From positions 1 through 64,000 of the forward strand of contig CAZOQT010000001.1 in NCBI GenBank assembly GCA_964582265.1: 64,000 nt of DNA. The letters run 5' to 3'. Within the stretch, counting starts at the first letter, position 1. Every line of letters starts with the position of its first letter. Of this stretch, positions 34,977 to 42,573 are shown one piece after another. Both the position numbers and the translations under genes were made by a program. The DNA comes from JBAZYK01 sp964582265. Its GTDB lineage: Bacteria; Patescibacteriota; Gracilibacteria; UBA1369. The notes beneath the pieces were generated by a model that was given only the letters and a program-made list of their open reading frames with translations, ran no database searches and was not told the DNA's origin.

Positions 34977-35855
34977 ATGCTTAACAAAATAGTTGAAAAT
35001 ATCGGCTTAAACAATAAAGAAGCTGCAATTTATCTGGCTGCTTTGGAGCTTGGTTCCAGCCCAGTTTCCGTAATTGCCGCCAAAGCCAAAATTAACCGCG
35101 TTACAACATACGATGTTCTGGAAAAACTTTCCAAAAAAGGCTTGATCAATTTTATAATTAAAGCAAAAGTAAAATATTTCAACGCAACAGATCCGGAAAT
35201 AGTGGCTGTAAATTACAAAAAGCGCGCCAAAGATTTTGAAGAAGCACTCCCCGACCTTAAGCGTCTTGGTGGAGTAACCGTACATCCAACAGTAAGATAT
35301 TACGAAGGAATAGAAGGTATTAAAGCAATTTACGCTGACACATTAACAAGCCAAACAGAAATTCTAAATTATGCCAATTCACATGAAATTCGCATTCACT
35401 GGCCTACTTACGATGAAGACTATGTTAATAAACGTGCAGCAAAACAAATTCATCTTCGTGGCATTGCGCCAGATGACGAATACGGCAAAACCGTTCAAAG
35501 CCATGATACCCAAAACTTCCGCGAAATTCGACTGATCTCTAAAGATAAATTCAACTTCACCAACGAAATTAATATTTACGATAATAAAGTAGCTATTATT
35601 TCTTTTAAAGATGAATTAATTGGCATGATTATAGAAAGTCCAGAAATCGCAAACACACAGCGCGCTATTTTTAAGATGGCCTGGGAATTTTGTGAACTAG
35701 AAAATAAACTAGCAAATGGATTACTTCTTTCCGCCGAAGAAATAATCGCAAATTCAGCAAGAAAACAAGCATCAATCAAGCCACTAAAACCAGAAAAAAC
35801 AGAACCTGTTACAACTGAAACTAAAGAACAAGATACTCAAGTTTCACTTTTCTAG
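34977..35855 (+). CDS. TrmB-family transcriptional regulator
   Basis: The N-terminal winged helix-turn-helix spans residues 1-70 (NIGLNNKEAAIYLAALELGS, KINRVTTYDVLEKLSKKGLI), the pattern of TrmB-type regulators. A short coiled coil leads to an effector/PLD-like region (VRYYEGIEGIKAIYADTLTS, NEINIYDNKVAIISFKDELI). The last 40 residues are a Lys/Thr/Glu-rich tail. TrmB proteins usually sense sugars, but no sugar operon adjoins, so the targets are unknown. The family is common and expanded in Patescibacteria. Confidence 0.88.
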   Translation: MLNKIVENIGLNNKEAAIYLAALELGSSPVSVIAAKAKINRVTTYDVLEKLSKKGLINFIIKAKVKYFNATDPEIVAVNYKKRAKDFEEALPDLKRLGGVTVHPTVRYYEGIEGIKAIYADTLTSQTEILNYANSHEIRIHWPTYDEDYVNKRAAKQIHLRGIAPDDEYGKTVQSHDTQNFREIRLISKDKFNFTNEINIYDNKVAIISFKDELIGMIIESPEIANTQRAIFKMAWEFCELENKLANGLLLSAEEIIANSARKQASIKPLKPEKTEPVTTETKEQDTQVSLF

Positions 35856-35911
35856 AAAAGCAAAGACAAGAAACGTGAACAAAAAAATTATGCAGTTATA
35901 TTCGCGACTAG

Positions 35912-37372
35912 TCAAAGCTTAGGCCTTGCAAGATGCCAATCAGTTTTCTGCTCATAAGCTGCACCCACATTTAAAATCAAATCCTCTCTTAATTGTGGCC
36001 CAATAATTTGTAGCCCCACAGGCAACCCACCCGTTGTAAAACCACAAGGCAAACTCAAACCCGGAACCCCAGCTGCATTTACGGGTATAGTTAAAGCATC
36101 TGCCAAATACATTGCGAGTGGATCATCTTTCTTTTCCCCAACTTTAAAAGCTGGAAAGGGCGCAACAGGAGACATTAGCACGTCCACATCCTTAAAAGCG
36201 TTTTCAAAATCCTGAATGATTAAAGTGCGTACCTTCTGGGCTTTTTTGTAATATGCATCGTAATAACCTGCAGACAAAACATAGGTTCCAATCATAATAC
36301 GACGCTTTATTTCATCACCAAAGCCTTCCTTACGTGTCTGATAATACTGATCGATTAAAGTTTTAACATTCTCTTTTGTTTTAGAACCGTATCTAATTCC
36401 ATCAAAGCGTGCCAAATTAGCGGATAATTCCGCTGGCATAGATACATAATAAACTGCAACCGCATAAGAAGTATAAGGCAGACTTACCTCTTTTAATGTC
36501 GCGCCCATTTTTTCATATTCTTTAAGCGCAGCACGAACAAGCTTTTCCACCTCTGGATCAATCCCCTCTCCAAAATATTCTTTAGGGACACCAATTTTTA
36601 AACCTTTAATTGATTTTCCTAAATTTGCAGTGTAGTCGGGAACTCCTACATCTAAAGTGGTGGCATCACGTGGATCTTTTCCGGCAATAGCATTCATTAC
36701 TAAGGCAGCGTCTTCTACCGTTTTTGTAAACGGGCCAACGGTATCCCAAGAAGAAGCTAAAGCCGTAACACCACTGCGTGAAACTCTACCGTAAGTTACT
36801 TTAAGACCAACCGCAGAACAAAAAGAAGCCGGCTCGCGAATCGATCCGCCCGTATCTGTAGCAAGAGAATAAAAACTCATATCAGCCGCTACAGCCGCCG
36901 CAGACCCACCAGAAGAACCACCTGCTACACGCTCCAAGTCCCAAGGGTTTTTAGTTGGGCCATAGAAGGAATGTTCAGTAGAACCCCCGCAGGCAAATTC
37001 ATCCAAGTTGGTCTTGCCTACCAATACATAATTTTGCGCTTTTAATTTTTCTATAACAGTTGCGTCATATGGTGGCACAAAATCTTTCAACATTGAAGAA
37101 GCGCAAGTAGTGCGCACGCCTTTAGTATTAATTAAATCCTTAATTCCTACTGGAACTCCAGTTAATGGATTAACCAAATTACCTTTGGCAATCTCTTCGT
37201 CGGCCTTGGCCGCCATCTTTAAAGCTTCATCTTTAGATACGGTAATATAAGCATTAACAGCAGGATTTAGTTTTTCAATTCGGCCGAGCAAATCAGTTGT
37301 TAACTCCACAGAAGAAAATTTCTTTTCTTTTAAACCTTGATGCGCCTGCTTAAGTGTTAGATTTGAAAGCAT
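35912..37372 (-). CDS. gatA: Asp-tRNA(Asn)/Glu-tRNA(Gln) amidotransferase subunit A
   Basis: GatA releases ammonia from glutamine for transamidation of mischarged tRNAs. The amidase signature is complete: GVPVGIKDLINTKGV with the catalytic lysine, GGSSGGSAAAVAADM and TDTGGSIREPASFC with the Ser-Ser-Lys triad. The 486 residues are normal. It follows gatC after 15 bases. gatB is not in the window. TGA stop. Confidence 0.97.
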   Translation of the reverse strand: MLSNLTLKQAHQGLKEKKFSSVELTTDLLGRIEKLNPAVNAYITVSKDEALKMAAKADEEIAKGNLVNPLTGVPVGIKDLINTKGVRTTCASSMLKDFVPPYDATVIEKLKAQNYVLVGKTNLDEFACGGSTEHSFYGPTKNPWDLERVAGGSSGGSAAAVAADMSFYSLATDTGGSIREPASFCSAVGLKVTYGRVSRSGVTALASSWDTVGPFTKTVEDAALVMNAIAGKDPRDATTLDVGVPDYTANLGKSIKGLKIGVPKEYFGEGIDPEVEKLVRAALKEYEKMGATLKEVSLPYTSYAVAVYYVSMPAELSANLARFDGIRYGSKTKENVKTLIDQYYQTRKEGFGDEIKRRIMIGTYVLSAGYYDAYYKKAQKVRTLIIQDFENAFKDVDVLMSPVAPFPAFKVGEKKDDPLAMYLADALTIPVNAAGVPGLSLPCGFTTGGLPVGLQIIGPQLREDLILNVGAAYEQKTDWHLARPKL

Positions 37373-37387
37373 AAAATTCTGTATAAA

Positions 37388-37678
37388 TTAATTATTCATC
37401 ACCGACTTAACCTTGATCTGATCAGACTCAACAGATTGCTCACTGCAGCCCAATAAATCATCTTTTGTACAAAATCTTTGTACAACATCATCGCGCATCA
37501 CATTCTTAAGTCCGGTAACTTGAGAAGTAGGAAGGACCTTGTCAGTATCAACCTCTTCCAATTTCTCTACATAAGCCAAAATATCACTAAGCTGATGCGA
37601 AAATTTATTCACCTCCGCTTCACTTAAACCAAGCCTTGCCAACTTGGCGATGTGTTTAACCTGTTCTTCTGTAAGCAT
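37388..37678 (-). CDS. gatC: Amidotransferase subunit C
   Basis: GatC stabilises the GatAB complex. The family pattern is clear: LTEEQVKHIAKLARLGLSEA, FSHQLSDILAYVEKL, and DKVLPTSQVTGLKNVMRDDV. ATG at 37678 is chosen. An upstream alternative start would add a hydrophobic stretch unlike GatC and would begin inside the -35 element. The last residues are more divergent than usual. Cotranscribed with gatA from the promoter at 37707-37735. Confidence 0.93.
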   Translation of the reverse strand: MLTEEQVKHIAKLARLGLSEAEVNKFSHQLSDILAYVEKLEEVDTDKVLPTSQVTGLKNVMRDDVVQRFCTKDDLLGCSEQSVESDQIKVKSVMNN

Positions 37679-37706
37679 AAATAAAAAATAAGCCAAAAAC
37701 AGCAGC

Positions 37707-37735
37707 AGTATACTGCAAAAAAATTGCTGCCGCAA
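37707..37735 (-). promoter_or_regulatory. gatCA promoter with palindrome over the -10
   Basis: TTGCGG (37730-37735) and TATACT (37707-37712) are 17 bp apart on the minus strand. The -10 lies inside the perfect 12-bp palindrome GCAGTATACTGC (37705-37716), and GCAGCA/TGCTGC arms (37702-37707, 37725-37730) surround the site. Confidence 0.6.
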
Positions 37736-37750
37736 TAAAGCTTATAAAAA

Positions 37751-37779
37751 TAGACAACAGGTCAAAGAATCACTATAAT
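37751..37779 (+). promoter_or_regulatory. Promoter for the 37788 gene, predicted leaderless
   Basis: TAGACA (37751-37756) and TATAAT (37774-37779) are 17 bp apart. The expected start of transcription, near 37786, coincides with the ATG at 37788, so the mRNA would have little or no leader. Confidence 0.7.
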
Positions 37780-37787
37780 TTGGCAGT

Positions 37788-38093
37788 ATGCAACACAATG
37801 AAAATCTAAAAAAAGTCGCGCTTATCTTTTTTGCACTTTTAGGGCTTGGAAACATTGTTTCAGGTCTTATGATGGTTAACCAGTATTTCTTACCAATCTC
37901 CGGAATAGTCAATCATATTTTAGAAATTCCTTTTGCCATTAGCGCGATCATTTATGGATTTGCGACAATTTACTGCGACATAAGGCCAGAAAGGCAAAAA
38001 AACATAGGTAACATTTTTATTTTTATTACTCTTTTCATTTTTTTAGGACTACTGTACATTAACGTCTTCATACCGGATAAAGTAATTAAGTAA
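37788..38093 (+). CDS. Small three-pass membrane protein
   Basis: 101 residues with three predicted helices: VALIFFALLGLGNIVSGLMM, IPFAISAIIYGFATIYC and IGNIFIFITLFIFLGLLYIN. A charged loop (DIRPERQKN) lies between the last two. I do not recognise a family. The gene has a strong promoter almost on top of its start and is followed at once by the RibL-like gene (stop and next ATG one base apart), so it heads a small operon with ftsX and recO. Confidence 0.75.
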   Translation: MQHNENLKKVALIFFALLGLGNIVSGLMMVNQYFLPISGIVNHILEIPFAISAIIYGFATIYCDIRPERQKNIGNIFIFITLFIFLGLLYINVFIPDKVIK

Positions 38094-38094
38094 C

Positions 38095-38571
38095 ATGAAC
38101 AATACGACTACACCCAAAAAAGTTATTGCCTTTGGAACATTTGATCTGTTCCATGCAGGTCACGAAAATTATCTTAGACAAGCCAAAGCTTTAGGTGACT
38201 ACCTAATAGTAATTATTGCGCGAGATGAAACTGTTCGCAAAATAAAAGGCCGCAATCCCGATGACAACGAACGTCAGAGGGCAAAAAGCGTGAAAAAAAG
38301 TGGCATAGCCGATAAAGTAGTTTTGGGTTACCATGGAGATAAACATAAAGTTTTAAAGAAATTCAGACCAGATGTAATCGCTTTGGGATACGATCAGTTT
38401 GTATTTACCCAAAGGCTGGAAAAAACGCTGATCGATCTTAAATTAAATGCGACCATTGAAAGACTGGAATCATATGAACCACAGGTTTATAAGACTTCCA
38501 TTTTACGCAAAGCAGCAAAAGAAAAGGAACAAACAATAAAAACTCCACGGTTTGAACAAATGACGATTTAA
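38095..38571 (+). CDS. Cytidylyltransferase-fold enzyme, RibL-like FAD synthase candidate
   Basis: 158 residues of the nucleotidyltransferase fold: AFGTFDLFHAGHENYLRQAK carries the HxGH motif, then VIIARDETVRKIKGRNP, RPDVIALGYDQF, and a C-terminal KTSILRK corresponding to the SSS/TSxI motif. The pattern is closest to archaeal RibL (FMN adenylyltransferase), with glycerol-3-phosphate cytidylyltransferase (TagD) as the main alternative. Given that riboflavin kinase in this window lacks the adenylyltransferase half, an FAD synthase role is attractive but inferred. Confidence 0.8.
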   Translation: MNNTTTPKKVIAFGTFDLFHAGHENYLRQAKALGDYLIVIIARDETVRKIKGRNPDDNERQRAKSVKKSGIADKVVLGYHGDKHKVLKKFRPDVIALGYDQFVFTQRLEKTLIDLKLNATIERLESYEPQVYKTSILRKAAKEKEQTIKTPRFEQMTI

Positions 38572-38582
38572 CACAAAAAAAC

Positions 38583-39533
38583 TTGGACACCTCAAATGAA
38601 AACATTTTAATCTCCATTGGCAGAAGCCTAAAACTTGGGCTAACCAACTTTTGGAGAAACAAATTTTTATCTCTTGCCACTATCATAGTAATGGCGGTAA
38701 TTTTGTTTATTTTTAATACAATTCTTACAATTTACTCCATTAGCAGCCAGGCTCTCCAAACTCTAAGTGAACACGTAGACATGGTAGTTTATTTAAGGGA
38801 CGATATCGATTTTTACGAAGCACAAAATCTTGTTTCTGCATTACAAAATGTACAAGGCGTTAAAACTGTTAAATACACGTCTAAAGAAGAAGCTTTAGAA
38901 ATAGTTAGCAAAAGCCAACCACAAACCGCGGATTTTCTTAAAAAATTCAACACTAATCCCCTGCCACCAAGCTTAAGTATAATGATGCAAAAGCCTGAAG
39001 ATTATAAACTTGTCCAGGCCTATCTGGCTAAAAGCGAATTTAAAAATTATCTAAAAAACCCCGGCGATAGCACTGTAAACGAAGCCGACAACGAAAACGT
39101 AGTTCTTTCTAAAGTAACGGACAACCTGACCCGCATAAATCAATTCGTTAGACAAATAATTTTTTGGATAGTTTTGGTGTTTGTTGTAGGAGGAACGCTT
39201 GTTGTTATCAACGCCATTCAATTAACTATTTATACGCGCCGCAACGAAATTTACATTATGAGACTTGTTGGCGCTACTCCCAGCTTTATTAGGCTTCCAT
39301 TTATTTTTGAAGGGATTTTATACAGCATCTTTGCAGTAATTTTAAGCATGGCTTTTCTTTATATGGTAGGCAAAGGGATCAACATTCAAGAAAGCAATCT
39401 ATGGGCTTTTTATAGCAATTTACGTTTAGATAAAGTTTTCCTTGGGGAATTAATCATCACTGTTATTATTGGCGGCATCAGCAGCTTTACCGCAGTTCAA
39501 CAATACTTAAAAGGCAAACTTGCTGTTAACTAG
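38583..39533 (+). CDS. ftsX: Cell division protein FtsX
   Basis: FtsX is the permease-like half of the FtsEX complex that activates peptidoglycan hydrolases at the septum. The N-terminal helix (LATIIVMAVILFIFNTILTI) is followed by the extracellular domain (VDMVVYLRDDIDFYEAQNL, VKTVKYTSKEEALE) and three C-terminal helices with RRNEIYIMRLVGATPSFIRL. 316 residues is normal. The start is TTG; there is no in-frame ATG before the first membrane helix. ftsE, usually just upstream, is absent here. Confidence 0.92.
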   Translation: MDTSNENILISIGRSLKLGLTNFWRNKFLSLATIIVMAVILFIFNTILTIYSISSQALQTLSEHVDMVVYLRDDIDFYEAQNLVSALQNVQGVKTVKYTSKEEALEIVSKSQPQTADFLKKFNTNPLPPSLSIMMQKPEDYKLVQAYLAKSEFKNYLKNPGDSTVNEADNENVVLSKVTDNLTRINQFVRQIIFWIVLVFVVGGTLVVINAIQLTIYTRRNEIYIMRLVGATPSFIRLPFIFEGILYSIFAVILSMAFLYMVGKGINIQESNLWAFYSNLRLDKVFLGELIITVIIGGISSFTAVQQYLKGKLAVN

Positions 39534-39540
39534 TCGCCTT

Positions 39541-40302
39541 ATGCAAAGACATCATCACGTAAGTGGAATAATTTTAAGAAAACAGCAAATAAACGAATAC
39601 GATTACCTCGTTAGTATTTTTAGTCCCGATCTTGGGAAAATCAAAGCCATCGCCAAAGGTGCCCGTAAAATAAGCAGCTCCTTTAGCGGCCACCTGGAAA
39701 CCTTAAATATTTGCCGATTTCAGCTTTACCAGACAACACACCGCTACACAATTACCCAGTGCCAAACCGAAACCAACTTCAAAGGAATTCGTGAAGATTT
39801 TCAAAAATCACTTTTTGCAATGTCCCTATTGGAAATTTTTGAAAAAAGCACCTATAGCGATGAACATGGCCGCGAACTGTTTGAACTTCTAGAAAAAACT
39901 CTTAACCAAATAAATCAGCACACACAATATTTTTTGGATATCGAGGAGTTCAAATTAAAACTGCTAAATTTTATGGGAGTCCTCCCGGATATAAAACGCT
40001 GTTCATTTTGCCAAAAAAGCTGGAATGCCAATATTTGGCTTAGTAGCGATGGCCACATCAGCTGCGATGAATGTAGCCACAGATTGATAAAACCAACTAA
40101 AGTTGATTTCAATCTAATTAAACTAATGGCATATTTAACAAACCAGGCCCATCCGCAAAAAAACATCCGCATGAACTCGACAGAAAAAAACAAACTCAAC
40201 AACATTAGCAATTTATTTTTGGATAATTACCTTGGGCTAACCATGATGAGTCCCAAAATAATCGCTAAAATAAGCATCAGTGAAACCCAACAAAGTAGCT
40301 AA
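39541..40302 (+). CDS. recO: DNA repair protein RecO
   Basis: RecO helps load RecA onto SSB-coated single-stranded DNA. The N-terminal OB fold (SGIILRKQQINEYDYLVSIF, GKIKAIAKGARK) and the zinc site (CSFC near residue 156 and CDEC near 178) are present. ATG at 39541 is chosen over an in-frame TTG at 39520 that overlaps ftsX. The 253-residue length is normal. A terminator overlaps its stop. Confidence 0.93.
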   Translation: MQRHHHVSGIILRKQQINEYDYLVSIFSPDLGKIKAIAKGARKISSSFSGHLETLNICRFQLYQTTHRYTITQCQTETNFKGIREDFQKSLFAMSLLEIFEKSTYSDEHGRELFELLEKTLNQINQHTQYFLDIEEFKLKLLNFMGVLPDIKRCSFCQKSWNANIWLSSDGHISCDECSHRLIKPTKVDFNLIKLMAYLTNQAHPQKNIRMNSTEKNKLNNISNLFLDNYLGLTMMSPKIIAKISISETQQSS

Positions 40303-40319
40303 AATATAGTTAGCTTTTT
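40297..40319 (+). terminator. Terminator after recO
   Basis: AGCTAA and TTAGCT form a 6-bp stem around 7 bases, followed by five T residues. It overlaps the recO stop and the end of the convergent relA-type gene. Confidence 0.5.
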
Positions 40320-42529
40320 GTAGTAACTTTAACCACATTTCTAATTAATTGAAGTTTTTCCATGATCCTGGCCAACTGTTTTGGATCAGAAACTTCTAAA
40401 ACCATTTCACGCTGAATCAAATTATCCATTTTTTCCTTTAAGGAAAAATCAAGAATACTCACGTTAAAACTTGCAACAACGTCCGCAATATCACGAATAA
40501 GCCCAACGCGATCCAAAGCTCTAACCAAAATGCGCATAGGATATTTTCGCTGTTGACTGGAAGGCCCCCAACTTGCTTCCAAAATACGATCCATATCTGC
40601 ATGCTTTAATATTTTACATTGATCAAGATGAATGCGAACAGAACCTCCACGCGTTACATACCCAACAATATGATTACCAAAACTTGGCTTACAGCACTGG
40701 GAAAGCTTATATGGCAGACCAGCCTCACCAGCAATAAATACTTGCTGAATATTTTCTTTAACAGAATTTTCATAACTTTTTACTTCTACATTTTGCGTTG
40801 ATTCCGAACTTTTTTGCGGCAACCCACTATTTGGAGACTCATGCTCAAAAATTTTCTTAATAACAACAGCGGGCAATGTGGCGCCCGTCCCTACATTCTC
40901 AACCAAAGTTCTGCGATCTTTATAAGAAAGTTTTTGATTACTATACTTCTTAAGTAAACTCAGGTTATCATCCAGCGGCGCAAAACCCATATCTTGCAGC
41001 GACGCATTTAGAATTTGCCGACCTTCTTTAAAACTTTTTTCGCTATCAAGACCTTTCAAATAACTTCTTATTTTAGTTTTAGCTTGGCTTGTTCTTACAA
41101 AAGATAACCAATGCAGTTTTGGCGCCGGTTTATTTTTAGTAATAATTTCCACAACCTGCCCATTTTTTAGATGACAATTCAGGGGGACTATCACATTATT
41201 TACTTTAGCTCCAAAACATCTATGACCAACATCTGTGTGAATAGCATATGCAAAATCAACCGGAGTGGCTCCTTTGGGCAGATCTCTAACGTCACCAGAA
41301 GGAGTCAAAACAAAAATTCGATCCTGAAAAAGGTCAACTTTTAAAGGTTTTAGCTGCTCGCTATCTTTATTTAAATCACGATGTAAGCGTGCCAATCCGG
41401 TTAACCAACTACCATTCATCATGGCACTATCATCAGTATTAAACAACTTCTTTAAAGAAATTTTCTCTGGCTGCGCCTCTTTATAAAACCAGTGGGCAGC
41501 AATACCAAAATCTGCTTGCTCATGCATATTTTGAGAGCGTATCTGAATTTCCGTTGGCTGATTTAAAGGCTTAGGAGTTAACCCAATTACCGCAATATGC
41601 AAACTTCTGTAGCCATTTGGTTTAGGGATGGCAATATAATCTTTAAATCGATTAGCAAGCGGGACCCAGCGGCTATAAATTAAACCCAGCACCGCATAAA
41701 GATGATCTGTTAGTTCAACTTGCTTTTCGTTAAACCGTGAAGGCAAAATCACCCTAATCGCAAAGATATCAAAAAGCTCCCTGATCGAAGTGCGATTTTT
41801 AAGCTTTAATTTTACATAAATACTATAAAGATTTTTTAAACGACCTTCCACCTCTGCCTTAATTCCATGAGCATCCAAAAAAACTTTAAGTTCATTGATC
41901 ATGTAATCAATTACTTTTTCTTTTTGGCGCATATAATCATCACGCTGAGTCTTAATATCTTCATACTGTTGTGGATATAGATATTTAAAACACAGATCTT
42001 CTAACCCCGTTTTCATTTTATAGATACCAAGTCTAGAGGCTATTGGTACGTAAATCTCCAAGGTTTCTGTAGCAATAGCGTTTCTTTTACTTTGCTGAAC
42101 ATATTGAAGTGTTTCCATATTATGCAAACGATCAGCCAATCTAATGAGCACCACTCTTAAATCTTCAGCAATAGCCAAAAACATACGCCTTAATGTTTCC
42201 GAATCAGAATTAGAATGGCGTAAATGCAAATTATCAAGTTTTTCCATTGCACACATCAAAGAACCAACATCATCCCCAAACTGCTCCTTGATTTCCGGAC
42301 GAAACGGCAAATCATGAAGCAAAGCAGCCAGAATAGTATTTTCGTCTGGTTTAAAAGACAACACGTTATCTGCGACACTCAAAACGTGGCTTATCCAAGT
42401 ATCACCAGAAAAACGGTAAGAGCCTTGATGCGCATTTTCTGAATACAAATAAGCCTTGCGTATCCTAGCCGCATCTAAATGTGGAATATATTCACCTGCT
42501 TTCCTTATTATGTCGTCGATCGTAACCAT
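40310..42529 (-). CDS. RelA/SpoT homologue with altered hydrolase site
   Basis: A long RSH protein (739 residues) of the stringent response. The HD hydrolase domain keeps ISHVLSVADNV, LLHD and LADRLHNMETL, but the usual HDxxED loop is shortened: LLHDLPFRPEIKEQFG has lost the catalytic Glu-Asp. The synthetase domain looks intact (FDIFAIRVI, YIAIPKPNGYRSLH, TEIQIRSQNMHE). TGS (PSGDVRDLPKGATPVDFAYA) and ACT (VRALDRVGLIRDIADVV) domains follow. The prediction is (p)ppGpp synthesis with weak or no hydrolysis. The gene lies 44 bases after the repeat-rich membrane gene. Confidence 0.93.
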   Translation of the reverse strand: MVTIDDIIRKAGEYIPHLDAARIRKAYLYSENAHQGSYRFSGDTWISHVLSVADNVLSFKPDENTILAALLHDLPFRPEIKEQFGDDVGSLMCAMEKLDNLHLRHSNSDSETLRRMFLAIAEDLRVVLIRLADRLHNMETLQYVQQSKRNAIATETLEIYVPIASRLGIYKMKTGLEDLCFKYLYPQQYEDIKTQRDDYMRQKEKVIDYMINELKVFLDAHGIKAEVEGRLKNLYSIYVKLKLKNRTSIRELFDIFAIRVILPSRFNEKQVELTDHLYAVLGLIYSRWVPLANRFKDYIAIPKPNGYRSLHIAVIGLTPKPLNQPTEIQIRSQNMHEQADFGIAAHWFYKEAQPEKISLKKLFNTDDSAMMNGSWLTGLARLHRDLNKDSEQLKPLKVDLFQDRIFVLTPSGDVRDLPKGATPVDFAYAIHTDVGHRCFGAKVNNVIVPLNCHLKNGQVVEIITKNKPAPKLHWLSFVRTSQAKTKIRSYLKGLDSEKSFKEGRQILNASLQDMGFAPLDDNLSLLKKYSNQKLSYKDRRTLVENVGTGATLPAVVIKKIFEHESPNSGLPQKSSESTQNVEVKSYENSVKENIQQVFIAGEAGLPYKLSQCCKPSFGNHIVGYVTRGGSVRIHLDQCKILKHADMDRILEASWGPSSQQRKYPMRILVRALDRVGLIRDIADVVASFNVSILDFSLKEKMDNLIQREMVLEVSDPKQLARIMEKLQLIRNVVKVTTKS

Positions 42530-42573
42530 AAAAGCGGCTCAAATCTCTTTACCCAGCCGCATTCTACTCCATA

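Noticed and set aside
35847..35860. Palindrome CTTTTCTAGAAAAG at the end of the TrmB-type gene as a terminator
   Set aside because: It has no loop and no following T-run, so it would not act as a standard terminator.
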